The notes under the pieces are model-generated. The model saw only the letters and a list, made by a program, of their open reading frames with translations. It did no database searches and had not been told where the DNA came from. Below are positions 1-13,148 of a stretch of 64,000 nucleotides of DNA, in pieces; within the stretch, counting starts at the first letter, position 1; each line of letters starts with the position of its first letter. The stretch comes from Hermodice carunculata (lineage: Eukaryota; Annelida; Polychaeta; Eunicida; Amphinomidae), in contig OZ026615.1 of NCBI GenBank assembly GCA_964020975.1, positions 85,403,989-85,467,988 of the forward strand, written 5' to 3'. Both the position numbers and the translations under genes were made by a program.

Positions 1-142
1 AATATGGAACACTTTTCCACTTGCCCCTGAGGTTCGATGAAGTAGTTTCAACCTACCCCTGGGTTAAGATGGAGCAGATTCAAGCTGCCCCTGGGGGGTT
101 AGGAGAAACAGTTTCAACCTACCCCTGGAGTGGGATGGAACA
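1..142. repeat. Degenerate minisatellite, about 33-bp unit
   Basis: About four imperfect copies of a 32-36 bp unit are visible. Each has a core like TTCAACCTACCCCTGG followed by a purine-rich spacer of the type ATGGARCA. The array runs off the left edge of the window, so its true length is unknown. Confidence 0.7.
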
Positions 143-739
143 TTGATCGGTGGATTATAGTCATCTTTTATTTATGTCCACATAAGCATGATTATTTACA
201 CACAAAGCATCCAGTAATACCCAAACATACACTAATGATTAGCAAACACATTACGATTTATGGTTCAAGACTGAAGATAATCAACACCAAGAGAGACTGG
301 GAGCATTTAAGAGTCCAGGTCCCCTATCATCAAATATATTCTGTAAAATATTCTTTTGTTACATTTAAACGGCAAACAGGTTTGGTTAATTAATTGACTT
401 GTTTAGGTTGGCTAATTATATTTAATTGTATTGGGATTTGCCTTATCTTACCCCATTGTATGTTACAACTGTCTCCTTGTATGGGACGATATGAAACATT
501 TGATATGTCGATAGTTTTTCAATATATATCTTGATAATACTCCATAATATCTGAATAAAAAAATGCTTACTTTTGCAGGACCCCTTTGGGGGTGTGGTTT
601 TTTTTTGGGGGGGTGGGTTGTTGTTTTTTTAATGAACGTTTCCATACATATCATTTATACATTGTAAACATATACAAAATATTGTACTTTGCATACATTA
701 AGAGTCATTTGTGTCAAAGTAAAATACATTTATAATACA
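143..739. other. Unassigned, probably LINE 3' flank
   Basis: No gene is recognised. A G/T-rich run at 590-630 (A/C-rich on the minus strand) lies just beyond the last recognisable ORF2 text of the minus-strand LINE. It could mark that element's 3' end, but no clear poly(A) tail or target duplication was found. Confidence 0.4.
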
Positions 740-3700
740 TAGTTACAGACTTTCCACAATATTTAGCCATCTTTTCTCAAAAATATGTTGCTTCCCATTA
801 GAATTCAATATATACTGTTCAATAGTTATTTTATATTTCAGGTACTTTCAAAATTCAATGAAAGAGATATTCTGCTTCTTGCACAATTCTTTGTAAATGT
901 AATACTTGGCTTGTCAGAAACAATTATTCATAGCATATTTGTTCGGCATCTCATAATAACCGAAAATAATGTTGTTTGCAGATAATGTTAACACTTGAGA
1001 ATTACAACTATTGAACCAGTTTTGAAAATGCGTCCAAAATGCATTAATATATTGACACTCCCAAAATCTATGTGAAATTGTGTCTTTTTGGTGGCAAAGA
1101 TTACAGAGTTCAGAATCAACAAGTCCAATTGTGCACAGTCTTGCATTATACACAACAAATCTATGTATAACTGAGAACTGGAATGCTTGAAGTTTGCTTT
1201 CTATAGTGCATTCAAATGCAAGACCAAATATTTTACTCCATTTTTCTATCTCGACGTTAAGTATGTCTGGCCACCTATTAATACATGTAGGAACTTCATG
1301 TGTCTCATTTTCTATAATAAACCAATAGAATTCTTCACAACTGATAAGTTTGATATTCTTTTTCTTGCTATTAATGATAAAAAATATAGTAGAAGGATTT
1401 TCTGAAAAGTGTATATTTTTTAAATGCAACTTTTCTTTCTATCTCGAGGTATAGCTGATATGAATGAGTAATATTCCAGAAAATTTATTCGTATATTGAA
1501 CTTATTTTGCAAATCTTCGATATTAAGGAATTCTCCACGCATACTTAGTATATCACCTATAAATTTAATTCCTTTTTTTATACCACTGTTTATAAAATAC
1601 ACCTTTCCCACCAACCATGATATATGCGTTAAAACACAGGAACTCATAACACTCAAATATTTGGGGTGAGCAAAATTTGTGAATAATTTCCAGGCAGAAA
1701 TAATGCCTTGATAGGACAATGGTAAATTATATTGCGAAATATCCAAGTAACATCTACTCATAAAGAGATCCTTAATATCTATATCCGGACTTAATTTTCG
1801 GAAGACGACAAGCCATTTAGCTTTAACGTTATTAAAAATGCGTTTCACCAAGTTTTACTGAAGAGCAAGGACTTATGTATTAAAATGTGTGATTTTAAGT
1901 CCTCCATTTAAGATACTGTGGTGCATGACTGAACTTTTCACTTTATGCGTGGAGTTATTCCATACAAATTGATATATTGCAGATTGTACTTCTTTTACAA
2001 TATTATCATCAGTGAGTATTACTGATATTGGATACAGAAGTTTTGAAGTAGCCAGGCTTTTAAGAACAATATTTTTACCTATCAATGATAAATTCCTAAT
2101 CTTCCAAATTTTAAGAATTTCTTTAAAGGACTGTAATTTCGAACCACGATTCAGTCGACACATTAATTTTCATCCTTATCAAAAATAATTCCTAATGTGC
2201 AAAATTTGCCTTCTTTCCAGAAGACTGGTAAATTCCAGTCTTCATCAAACTTCTGTTGCCCAAGCCAGTATATACTAGATTTCTCAATGTTACAAAGCAA
2301 CCTAGAGTATTTTCCAAACTCATTAAAAGTATCAAATAATAGTTTAGCTGATTTCTGATATGAGACAAAACATGTGGTGTCATCATCCAACTGGCTAACT
2401 TTAATTTCTTGATTACCAAATTTTAAACTACTGATATCTTTATTGGCGCTTATCATTAGAGCCATTGGCTCAACCGCTAAAACAAATAAGAACGGACCAA
2501 GAGGACACCCCTGACGTACACCCCTCGAAACTGGAAAAACATTAGAGAAGTTTCCGTTATTAATGACACAGCTAGAACATCATTATATAATATTTGAATC
2601 CATTTACGAAAGTTTGGTCCAAAATTGAATGCTGAAAGTACCTTATCAATGTAATTCCATTCAATGGTGTCAAATGCTTTTTCAAAATCAATCAGTAATA
2701 ACAGTCCAGATAGATTATGTTTATCGTAGTAATGTTTAACATCTGATATAAGTCTAATATTTTCGCCAATATATCTTCCCCTAATGTAACCAGTTTGATC
2801 TTCATGAATCAAATCAGGCAGAAATTTCTGCAACCTTAAAGCTAACACTTTGGTTAAGATATTGTAATCAATATTTCATAGAGATAGGGGTCGCCAGTTT
2901 TTTAACAAAGTACGACATTTATCTTTCTTTGGAATTAGGGAAATGATTCCTCTGCTTTGATCAATGGACCATTTATTATTAACTTCAAAAGCATACTGTA
3001 AACTGTTAAAAACTAAATATTTTATATCATCCCAAAAGAATTCATAGAACTCTGCTGTAAAACCATCAGAGCCAGGACTTTTCCCATTTTTAAAACGTTT
3101 CAATGCATTTGTACATTCATACATTGTTAGGGGACTGTCACAAATAATTTGGTCAGTTTCTTTAAGTTTAGGCATACCAGGATTTTCTAACAGCTGTTTA
3201 TATGTATTTTCAAGAGTTAACTGATCCCAGTCCAAGTTTTTGGAAGTGTATAAAGTCTGATAAAATGCCTGCTCTTCATGTAAAATTTCTTTCGGATTAG
3301 TTACTTCCAGATTGTTTTTATATAATTTTGTAATGCATTTATTTTTATAATTTCTTTTTTCAAGACCTAGAAAATATTTTGTGATTTTTTCACCTAATTC
3401 TGTCCAGCGCGCTCGAGAGCGAATCATTACACTTTTGGGTTGTTCATCATTGATTTCTATCAAATTTTTTTCAATTTCTGCAATTCTGTTTTGGTCTGCA
3501 TCACTTAACAATTCTTGAGATGAAAATTTATCTAATTTCTTCCGCAAATTTTGTTCTTTTTGCCTTCGTGCAAAAATTTTATGTTTTGAATCTTTTGATT
3601 GACTTATTAGATGACTTGTGGGATTCTATGCTTTCTTGAACATTTAAATTTCCTTTCAAAAATACTTCTGGAAACCAACTTGAAATGTGACTGCTCTCCT

Positions 3701-5335
3701 TACAAATTTTGGCTATTGTAATGCATTTTTTACTATGTTTTAATGGTTTGAGGCCTAATGTCACTTGCTTCTGGCTGATGTTTAACATTTGAACCAATGT
3801 ACTTAATATGTTTGGAAATTCAAACACTTTTCTTTTTGAAATACTCTTAGTTTATCTCATTTAAAACAACATCATGTCTTTAACTACATGCCTAAAACAC
3901 ATCAAATTACATAATCATGTTGTTTGGATTCTTGTTGATGGTCATTTTAGACCTAGGGGGCTTTTCTGATGGATTGATGTTGGTGTTAGTGTCACTTTCT
4001 GGACTTATATGGATGATGATCATTGTTCAGATGGTGGTTGCAAGTAGTACCTTTTTAAATACTGAATTTTATTGACATTTTCAACAAATTAAGAACCTAT
4101 GCTGACAAATTCTCTGATGTGCTGCAAATTTTGGTCCCTTTTCATAAATTGTACGGTCCTGTATGCACATGAATGATGCACCTGTTCAAGCCAATTTACA
4201 GAAATAGGCCTATAATTTCAAACAAAACTTTTTGCATTCTGTCATGTTAAAACTAGTTATGGCTTTTTCGACCCTATGGACCATTACACTTAAGTTTTGG
4301 TCTCTTTTGGGTATATACGAACCATAAATTTATGTGTTTCAGCTATACATACCAAGGACCATTGCCTTTGGTCGGAATTGACTTGGAAATTGTTTTATTA
4401 GGACTACGGTTTGGATATGGTAATGACACTGTCTAATTATGGTCATCCCTCTAATATTACATTTGATAGTGTCCCATAGTAAACCTTCATCAGCCAAATC
4501 TGAATACTTTGTACTGTCAGAATTTATTATATCTTTTACCTGTTGTACATAATCAGAATCCTTTAATAATTTTGCATTGAATTTCCAGAAGCCTGGCCCC
4601 CGTTTTTCAAAAAGATCCCCCTTAGGACATAGGGATATCAAACTATGATCAGTTTTGATTGAAGGCTTTATTTTATCATCTGTTACATGTGTTGATAGGA
4701 AGGATGAAATTAGCCAAAAATCTAGACGACATTGAATTGAGGGATTTTTTTGCTGCCAAGTAAACATGAAAGTATCTGGATTTCGTGAACGCCATATGTC
4801 TAATAAGTCTAATTCGTCAATTAACAAATTCTCAATACCATGTCCATATCTACTGACTGGTGAATATGTTCCGCCTCTCTTATCTAAATCTGGATCTGAA
4901 ATAGTATTGAAATAACCACCAATAATGATATTTTCCCCAGAGTAATCTTGCAATAATTCATATAACAGTTCTAAAAAACTAATTGTTCTCTTTCATGGTT
5001 TTTTGTGGGTGCATAAATGTTAACCAAGATGAATCTTACATCACTTATCATAACATCTAGTATCAAATACCTCCCTTGTGGATCATTAATTTCATTTTGA
5101 ACATTATGCTCTAAATTAGTTGACATTAAGATGGCAACACCCCTACTATTGCTTGTGTCATGGGAAAAATATATTCTAGTTCCCGACTCATTTTTCCAAA
5201 TTATTTGTTTTCAAGGTACTGTGTGTTTCTTGCAAGAAACAAAAACCCTTATGAAACTTTCTAATCCAGTGGAAAACAGAATGTGTCAGAGAGTCCTCTT
5301 GTATTTAAAGAGAAAAGGTTAAAGTTAAAATCCAT
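740..5335 (-). mobile_element. Tx1/L1-like LINE, ORF2 (endonuclease + reverse transcriptase), decayed
   Basis: On the minus strand, pieces of one long ORF2 follow each other. First comes an apurinic endonuclease N-terminus around 5335-4950 (pieces reading FSLNTRGLSD, FLQETHST, SRGVAIL and NIYAPTKNHE), then the endonuclease body at 4953-4339 and the linker at 3547-3400. The RT fingers/palm lie at 3400-2477, with GKSPGSDGFTAEFY, NWRPLSL, DQTGYIRGRYIGEN and LIDFEKAFDTIEW. The thumb and C-terminus run to about 740, with a C-x2-C...H-x4-C knuckle (ELCNLCHQK...) near 1110-1060. The RT wording is typical of the Tx1 side of the L1 group. At least eight frame changes or stops split the ORF, and the catalytic YxDD box is replaced by a sequence reading SQLDDDTT at about 2400-2380. 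The copy cannot be active. Confidence 0.88.
3606..4376. mobile_element. Unclassified 771-bp insert in the LINE, 8-bp TSD
   Basis: The LINE reading frame stops making sense between the endonuclease and the RT linker. Exactly there the 8-bp word ATTGACTT occurs twice, at 3598-3605 and 4377-4384. With one copy and the intervening 771 bp skipped, the minus-strand LINE frame reads on from ...LIKQFPSQ into SKDSKHKIFARRQ. The insert has no terminal inverted repeats that I can see (it begins ATTAGATGAC and ends TTTGGTCGGA), no poly(A) tail and no coding potential. An 8-bp duplication fits hAT-like elements, but the family is undetermined. Confidence 0.65.
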
Positions 5336-7950
5336 AGTTATAGAATGTCAGGTACCCATACATTTTTACATAATGTGAACCAAACTACATTAACAAAATA
5401 AAAGAATATGTCTTTGAAAACACCACATTTCTGCCTCAGAACAGACCACATAATATACGTAAACAATGACACTGAGATATTAATTATGCAAGGGAAACCT
5501 GCACCTGAAATCAGATATTGTACCTATAACATAATTTTTATTAAGTATCAATTTGTTTGTAGATCTGTATAGCATGTATATGACTCAAGATGACAATTGC
5601 ATATTATAAGTAGAAAATACACCATATATGAGTCAGGTTGACAATTGCAAAGTACAAGCAGACAATACATCATGAAAACGTTCCTTTTACAAAGCAAAAA
5701 AACACGCATATCAAACAAAAATCAATAAAAAGAAAAGGTGGGGGAGGGTACTTCAGGACAAGCTCCCTGGGGAAACAAAGTGAGGATGTCCATTTTAATG
5801 GAGTCCAAGCAAATATAAACAAAATATGAGGAGAAACATGGAAACCACCATGTTGTAACAAACAATACAGCAACAGAAAATAGTTTATAATCTTCACGAA
5901 TGGACTCTGCCATGTGTAGTGCTTTGCACCAAACAACGTATACATGTACTGATAATATTAGTATAATCTTCAGTACACATGCTTTCATAAAATTATGTAT
6001 ACGAGTGACCAGAACTATCCATACCTGCAAAATACCTTTACTTAAATGGAGACAAAAGTCAACTTCAAACATGAGCTTCTTAATATCTGAAAGTGTACAA
6101 TGTAGCCTAATGATGAAAACATGGCTACCCATGTCACATTATGAAAATTATGAGTATTTATAATCAACGAATTATAGTTTACTGTACATCATACCTAACC
6201 TTCAGCTGCTAAGTACATACCCATGCCAACTGGTCAGTGCATATAATTAAAAAAGATAGTCTATATATTATCCAAGCAAACCTATGCATGCCAAAGCATG
6301 TGCATGCTAATACCTCCAATGACTAAGGAGGAGAATGATGTGTATAAAAGATAGATAAATAATAAAATAAAATACAAAAAATCATAAATGCATGGGCTAC
6401 CACCTTTAATACATTCCACCTGGTGGCACTCCGGTCAAATTGCACAAAATAATATAATACAGTATATTATACACTCAAGCTAAGAGTGTTCCTAGTCTCA
6501 GACTCAAAACATGAATTGCATGATCACCATACACTGTACTTGTCAACTCTAGATGAAGGGGTGGATTGTAAAATCAAATTAAGTCACCAAAATCAATTTA
6601 AGTCACCAAAATCAACTTAAGTCATGTGAACATACGAACATACACTATTATTGTGTTCAGTCCACCATATACATGATATACTATATAGTATCCTACATGC
6701 CTTCAACTAAGAAATTATACACCTGCCCGTGTTCCACATGTTTATTCAATGTTAATTAACTTATTGTGTGCTTACTCCCCAACAGGTGGCACTCCCATCA
6801 CTTTTCCACAAAATAATATACTATGATACATTATACTTTCAGAACATGAACCTGAGTGATCACCAAACACTATACTTGATCTTTAGATGAAAACATGGAT
6901 CGCAAGTAGACCAAGGTGCAAATAAATGTATCAATACCTTTATGTACATTACCAGTTACTTCATCCAGCCTTTAACCCAACATATTTAATGTGGTGATAA
7001 TAATAATAGCAACAAGATATAGAGGGGGCGGGTACACAATTGTATGAACTTACATGACCTCCAAGAAACATACTTGTCTTAACAAGCATGAAGGATCAAG
7101 TCATAGTATAGGTATTAAAATACACAGTGAACGTCTGCAAGCTATGGATGCCCACCATACAAAACATTTTATTGTCTCCTCTTACGTGTCTTTATCAAAA
7201 GACAACTTGCAAGTCCACATGCCTATGTTCCACCTATATAACCTGGTACCCTAGCAGAGCATAAATAAATGAATACTAATATATTTCAAGCAATACTCCC
7301 ATCGCCGTATGACATCCCATATCAGTTTGAACATGATGATATTTACCATCAAAGATAAGGCGTGACCATGATTGTAGTATACATATGCATGTGCATAAGT
7401 TATTGATTAATTTCATAGTTATACAATATTCAAACATGAACTTACATAATATCCAGAAACATACACTCCTGTATTTGAAATATACCTCGAAGTATGAGTC
7501 CCTGAACCCGACCCGGTGATAATATTTGTAGGTAATTATGGGTTCCTGAACTAGACCCTATGTGTAATATTTGTATCTGGAAGAAAAAGTGTATGATTTG
7601 GGTTGAGAAAGCAAACTAAATCATTCTTAAATAAAGGCACCATGGTGTGCTCTGTCCATCAAATAACATATGTCGTTTCCTACATTTGCATGCATGTGTA
7701 ATTATCTAAAAAATAGTCACATGTCCTCGTTATGCATAAAAGTGCTGAAGCTCCTAGTGAAACTTTCGCCTCCAGGTGGCACCACTGTTTAAAGATTCTT
7801 ATATCATATTTATACAATACATCATATAAGCTCAGAAAAAGAAGACAAACAAAAACAGAGTGTTCATGATCGCCAGACAAATAATCAACAGAGCCAATAT
7901 GTATATAAGCATTCTAGTGCCTTCTGATTAGGCATTACCACTTGCTTCAT
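5336..7950. repeat. Long gap between LINE ORF1 and ORF2 with degenerate repeats
   Basis: No gene is recognised. Loose repeated landmarks occur. AGGTGGCAC followed by an AATAATATA-rich stretch starts near 6424, 6785 and, more weakly, 7776. A TGATCACCA...ACTATACTTG-like string occurs near 6520 and 6860. CTTACATRAYMTCCARGAAACATAC occurs near 7049 and 7442, and TTCATCYAGYCTTTR near 6960 and 7943. This suggests an old tandem array or several related insertions of roughly 0.4-1 kb. It separates the two same-strand LINE ORFs by 2.6 kb, far more than a normal inter-ORF gap. Confidence 0.45.
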
Positions 7951-8796
7951 CTAGTCTTTGTCCGTATTTGATTTTGTGCACTTTCCCATTTTAGTCTTTA
8001 CATAAACCTTTGCATTCCAGGTCCAGGCATCTGCCAGCCGAAAGTCGTTTGCCAGACGGTTCATCATAAGGTGAATGTCTATGGGTAGATCGTCTGCGAT
8101 ACTTATTCCGGAACCTTTCAGCTTCTTCCTGGCGCTGATCACTGTCCAGAAATCATCTTTCCTATGGAATTGGACATAAATAGCCCGTGGATGTGCAGGT
8201 TTGGATGCCCCCACTCTATGCACAGCGTTAATATCTCGCCTGGTTAGGACTATATCAAGCTTCTTTTGGAACAAATCAAGAACTAAGTCCCTGCAGACTT
8301 CATTTCTATTTTCTTTGATGCCAAATATTCAGATGCTGCCTTTGCGTGTATAGTGTTCGTTACGCACAGCATGCGCCTTAGCATCTATGGCAATGCTGAT
8401 GGCTTCACTAGCTTGCTGCCTCTCTGCCTCACTCTCCTCCTTCAAGGACCTCAACTCTTCTTTTAGCTTTTGATTTTCCGTTTCCAGGGAAGAGACCCTG
8501 GAGTCCAGCCCCTGGAGGCCCTCGTGTACTGCTTCTGCGACGACAGATTTGAACTCTTGCTTATGTTCAATAACAAGATCGACCTTTAGGCGATCCATCA
8601 GACTGATGAGTTTCTTTTCTGAAGCTTCCATATCATGTCCTGATGTTTCAAGTTCCCCAAAACTATCCTCCCCTTCAGAGCTCATTGAGAGGAGTTTGAC
8701 TTTTTTAGTTTCAAAATATGGCGATGATGTGCAAGAAGAACTCCCACGTGGTCGTTTATATGGAGTATTATTACCCGTTCCTGAGAGGCCACTCAT
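7951..8796 (-). pseudogene. LINE ORF1 (coiled coil + RRM-like), one in-frame stop
   Basis: The minus-strand frame is about 281 codons with a single TGA near 8330. The first half is Ser/Glu-rich and then a heptad-patterned coiled coil (SLETENQKLKEELRSLKEE around residues 70-110). The second half reads IFGIKENRNEV, then INAVHRVGASKPAHPRAI and KKLKGSGISIADDLP, the pattern of the RNA-binding and C-terminal domains of L1-type ORF1 proteins (nucleic-acid chaperones that coat the LINE RNA). It has the same orientation as, and lies upstream of, the Tx1-like ORF2 at 5335-740, so it is probably the same element. It is much better preserved than that ORF2, which leaves room for a separate insertion. Confidence 0.75.
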
Positions 8797-9479
8797 TAAT
8801 CACTTAGGCAGGCAGGCTGACTGTATATATTGTCTATGGCATAATCTCGGCCATATGTAGTAGACAGTGTAATATAACAAGTATCAAAGCAAGGTCATGC
8901 TGTATCTGTGGCAGTGCACTGCATAACCTCTGAAGCCACACAAATTTTCACACAAGTTGAAAGAAAAGTTCAGTACTTAACACTATGTTCTAGCTCCAAG
9001 GTTTCCTGTAAGTGCAGGTTAACTAAGATTGCATGTGGTTCACTGTATCAGAATATCCACTGTAAACCAGCAGTCAACACTGGTCAGTAATCCAAGCTGG
9101 AGGCAGCCATGTTGCTCACTGTATACCGCTGGTATATGGACTTCATGAAAATGGAAATCCCCTCCAGTCACTAGCAAGCTAAAATCCAAGCATTAAAAGT
9201 TGTCCATTGGAATCACTCGGTTCTCAAAAAACAGTCCTGTATACTTTGGTACATGATGATCAGTATAACCAAAGATTTTGCTGGATCAAAAAAGTACCTA
9301 CAGAAGTTCCAGGTGGTTACTCTCACCACCAGGTGGCGCCCCCGCAGGACCCCTTTGTTGTTAAAATCATATCTCAGAATAACCTGGTAATTGAATACTT
9401 CTCAAGATACCAGGCATTGACTCTGAAGTGTTCCAACTCTCCACAGTCACCCCCACAATGTATTGGAGGGTATTCATTC
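8797..9479. other. Intergenic, no gene seen
   Basis: No coding feature is supported. It contains CCACCAGGTGGCGCCC at 9327-9342, one of several AGGTGGC-type words in the window. The surrounding 9270-9470 has the flavour of a degenerate interspersed repeat. Confidence 0.5.
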
Positions 9480-10640
9480 TAATGTAAGGGAGCAATATTT
9501 GCAAGTCAAAATAGTAAAATTACAAAAATATAAACACAAACGTTTACGATGGGTAACATATGCCATACTAAAATCAATAAAATATCGTGGTAAATAGTAC
9601 AAAAAAGTAAAAAGCATATCCCCAGATAACTTTGATTTTGATACCCATAAACATAGTCTGAATGTGTACAATCTAATATTAAAGCGGAGTATAAACGATT
9701 TGAAAGAAGGCTATTATTTTATCCACTTTGATAGATTCAAAAATGGCACAATTAAGACATCATAAAAGCAGTACATAACGTGTATAGAAATAAATCTGAT
9801 TTCCCTTTTTTTGCCCTGATTGATGGAAAAAAGGTTTCCAACAAGAACGAAATCGCACACCATTCCAATGAATTTTTCTCAAATTTACGCCCGAAAGTTG
9901 CTTTGGGAATAAATTCTATTTGTAACTTGCCACACACCTCATCATAACACATACATTAGATCACATCAGGCACGAATTTTCCTTCACACCTGTTAATGTT
10001 CACGATATTGAATTGATTCTACAAAATTTGAAACCAAAATTATTGCAGGCATAGACAAGTTATCAATGAAACTTACAAAAGGCACAATCCCATCTCTCTT
10101 GACACCCATTCCTATGATCATTAATCAATCACTGAAATCAGGAATGTTTCCTGATAAATTGAAAGTAACAAAGTCATACCTCAATTTAAAAACGGGTACA
10201 ATACTCTCATAGATAATTATGGCCCTATATCAATTCTTCCAGTATTATCTTTCTTTAAAAGTTGTGTACAATTATATGAATATTTTATTCCACATGGATT
10301 AGTTTACAACAGTCAACATGGTTTTAAGTCTTTTCATTCTACGGAGACAGCTACTCTTGAATTTGTTGGCAAGATTTATGCATATGTGGATTCATGGAAA
10401 TTGCCGATCAGTGTATATTTGGACCTCTCCAAGGTATTCGATACATTACAAATTAATATTCTATTAGATAAATCGAAATATGATGGTATTTGCGATTCTT
10501 CTTTAGAGTGGTCCCATAGCTTTCTTACTAATAGACAACAACATGTTTCATTTGATGATAATGCATCAAGTCCACTTCCTCTCAAAACTGGAATCCCAAA
10601 GAGTTCAATTCTGCGACCTTATATTGTACTTCCAATTTAA
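9480..10640 (+). mobile_element. CR1/jockey-like LINE remnant (linker + start of RT)
   Basis: The plus-strand text, over several frames, begins with the endonuclease-RT linker (KHKRLRWVTYAILKSIKYR, 9520-9580; later SNEFFSNL). It runs into RT fingers and palm with DNYGPISILPVLS, NSQHGFKSFHSTETATLEF, VYLDLSKVFDTLQINILLD and LTNRQQHVSF...KTGIPKSSILRP. In the family these read DLSKAFDT and GVPQGSILGP. The RT stops before the YADD box, so the C-terminal half is missing. Several stops and frame changes are visible upstream of 10386. The element is dead. Confidence 0.85.
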
Positions 10641-11111
10641 AAACTAGGCTGTACTACCTTTATGTATGTAGCTGTCTGAAATTGATTTTTGCACATATAT
10701 ATTTCAGCATAGCATTGCGCCATACTATATCTCAGCATTCCACTAAAATATTGCAGACCTTCAGGATGACCTTTATTTAGGTAGCCATTTTACTTTGCTT
10801 AAATCTGCTATTCAAAAGGTTTATCCATAGGTTTTTCTTTCATTATAGAATACAGAATATTATGCCATTAGCACGGCACAGTTGTTTTTGTTATAAAGGT
10901 CTCATATTGAGGCTTATTAAGTACAGTGGTTCAGCGTGAATGATTAATTTGAGCCTGTATTTTCTTTTGTTTTGGGGTATATGTTTAATCCATTGCAATG
11001 TATATCTTGAGTATATCATGTTTTCTCAAAAAAAAAGGTTTAATAAAGTGAAAGATTCCTATTATAAATATTCTTTGTGATTCCAACATATACTGGATTA
11101 GACTTCGAGAA
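10641..11111. other. Unassigned flank of the LINE remnant
   Basis: No ORF or exon is recognised. A run of A at 11029-11037, followed by TTTAATAAAG, could be an old 3' tail, but no target duplication was identified. Confidence 0.35.
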
Positions 11112-11242
<131 letters not shown>

Positions 11243-11658
11243 GAAATATATATTCCAATATCATTCGTCCATACACATATAGAGAATTATGAATGATGGT
11301 TTTGTCCACGCTGTGGCTTGCTGTCAGTGACGATTGATTATGTTGATTACAATTGTAATCGTCTCACGTGGACATTGAGTTGTTCTATCAGTTAAGGAGG
11401 TGATAAATAGGAGTTTCGATTCTGCCGGCAGAAATGTGTTTCTTAAAGTTCGAAGAAGTCCGCAAGTAGTTAAAAGGGAAACTGTAAAAAACTAGGTTTT
11501 AGATACAGGTTTATTCCTAGGTTACAATTCAGTTTCCCAGAAATTATAAAATGAAATCTGTGCAATGTTTACTGCAACATGCATCACCAAACGTCGAGCC
11601 GTGACAGGTTTACGAAGGATTTTACTTTTATTGATATTATTATTATTTTTCTTGTCAG
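11243..11658. other. Sequence upstream of first recognised exon
   Basis: No signal-peptide exon could be identified. The first exon of the mosaic gene enters in phase 1, so at least one coding exon must lie further upstream, here or outside the window. Confidence 0.4.
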
Positions 11659-11740
11659 GGCCAAGTGTCTGCTATCATCCCAGTGATATTGGTGCAAGTT
11701 ATAGAGGATCCATTATGGTCACGTCAAAAGGCATTTGCAG
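11659..11740 (+). CDS. Exon 1: kringle domain, first half
   Basis: Acceptor TTTCTTGTCAG and donor TGCAG|GTAATT bound an 82-nt open block, entry phase 1, exit phase 2. It reads PSVCYHPSDIGASYRGS followed by IMVTSKGIC. The C-Y...Y-R-G...T-x-x-G-x-x-C spacing is the start of a kringle: the first and second of six cysteines and the conserved YRG. The phase-2 exit joins exon 2 as an Arg codon (AG+G), giving C-R-L-W where kringles have C-x-x-W. Kringles are disulfide-bonded binding modules of secreted or surface proteins. The preceding coding exon was not found. Confidence 0.72.
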
Positions 11741-13062
11741 GTAATTGATACAAACAACTTTATCAGTTTTTTCGCAGGATATCAAGATGTCGGGACATTC
11801 CGTTTTAGTGTGCACTTCTATCCAGATTGTGTCTGTTCAAAAATACTGCAGCCAATAACCGTAATATCTTAATAAATTGGAATTACAATCGAAAGTAAAA
11901 AAATCCATGGGGAAAACGTTGATGTTTTAAGAGGAAGCCAACAATTTGAAAAATTACGATTTGTTGTATCAAAACGATGTTTGAAGTTAATATAATTGAC
12001 CATAATGTAATTTAACCGGGTACGTATTCTAGTAAACTTAGCCGTGAGAGTCACAACCCAGTGTGCTGTATAACAAAATTGGGCCAGAATATAACTGCTG
12101 GATGCATTGGATTTCCTCCGATGACCATGATGACGACGACGACGCTGATGATGATCATGATCATGATGATCATGCTGATCGTGATACACAGCATGATGAG
12201 CGGTCATGATTTAAGTCGGAAATAAAGTATTCTAAGACAGAGTGTCACACCAGGTTTTCATGCAAGAATCGTTTTATTCCATAACATTTACATGCCAATG
12301 AATGAATACATTTATCACATTATATTAGACTACATATGTGCCTTTAATTATGTAAGATTATTCAATTTTAATAGTAACGGAGACCAAAAATAGGTTGATT
12401 AGCGTGCAGTACTATGTGTGGATGAAATTTGTTATGGCTTGATAATCGCTTCAGTTATTGTCCTTTGAGTCTCTTGTCTTTTTGCTGTGAGAGGTTATCC
12501 AAGAAAGGCCATAACATTGAATAAGGATCTTGAAGATACCGTTGGAAAGAAAGATGGGAATTGGGGTAGGAATATTTGAATTCAACTTATGTGTGAACCA
12601 TATATTCAATTAAACTGCCAAAACAAAGCATGATGGAATATTCCAAAGAAAATGAGAAATGCACACATTAGGTGACCAAGTCGTAAATAAATAAAATGGA
12701 AACAAATTTGAAATCAGACAACATGGGGCTAGAGAGATATAAAATCTTGTATTGATAATCCTTAAAATACATTTACTCCACCCCACAACCACGGGCTAAT
12801 GAGCAGTCAGCCGACCTAGGTAATTACACCAGCCACGCTAGGTCATGTGACCACATGCTTCCAGTTTTTCATAATATGTAGAAAAAGATCATTCATACAA
12901 TGATTTACCGAAATGAATATATGCATAATTTACGCATATTGGACGGGGTAATTTGAATGTATGTGTGTTTGCCACACTTATTTCAGCACGTATGCTTCTA
13001 TGGCCCGACTTATTTCATGAGTAATTTTTTGTGTTGGGAAAGTTTGTCTTTTGACAGTGAAG

Positions 13063-13144
<82 letters not shown>
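13063..13144. repeat. (GA)n with CAGA interruptions
   Basis: GA repeats interrupted by GACAGACAGA and GACAGA words. Confidence 0.95.

Positions 13145-13148
<4 letters not shown>

Noticed and set aside
11869-12207. Minus-strand frame with a His/Asp-rich start
   Set aside because: The start is a GAT/GAC-rich low-complexity stretch, and the remainder has no pattern.
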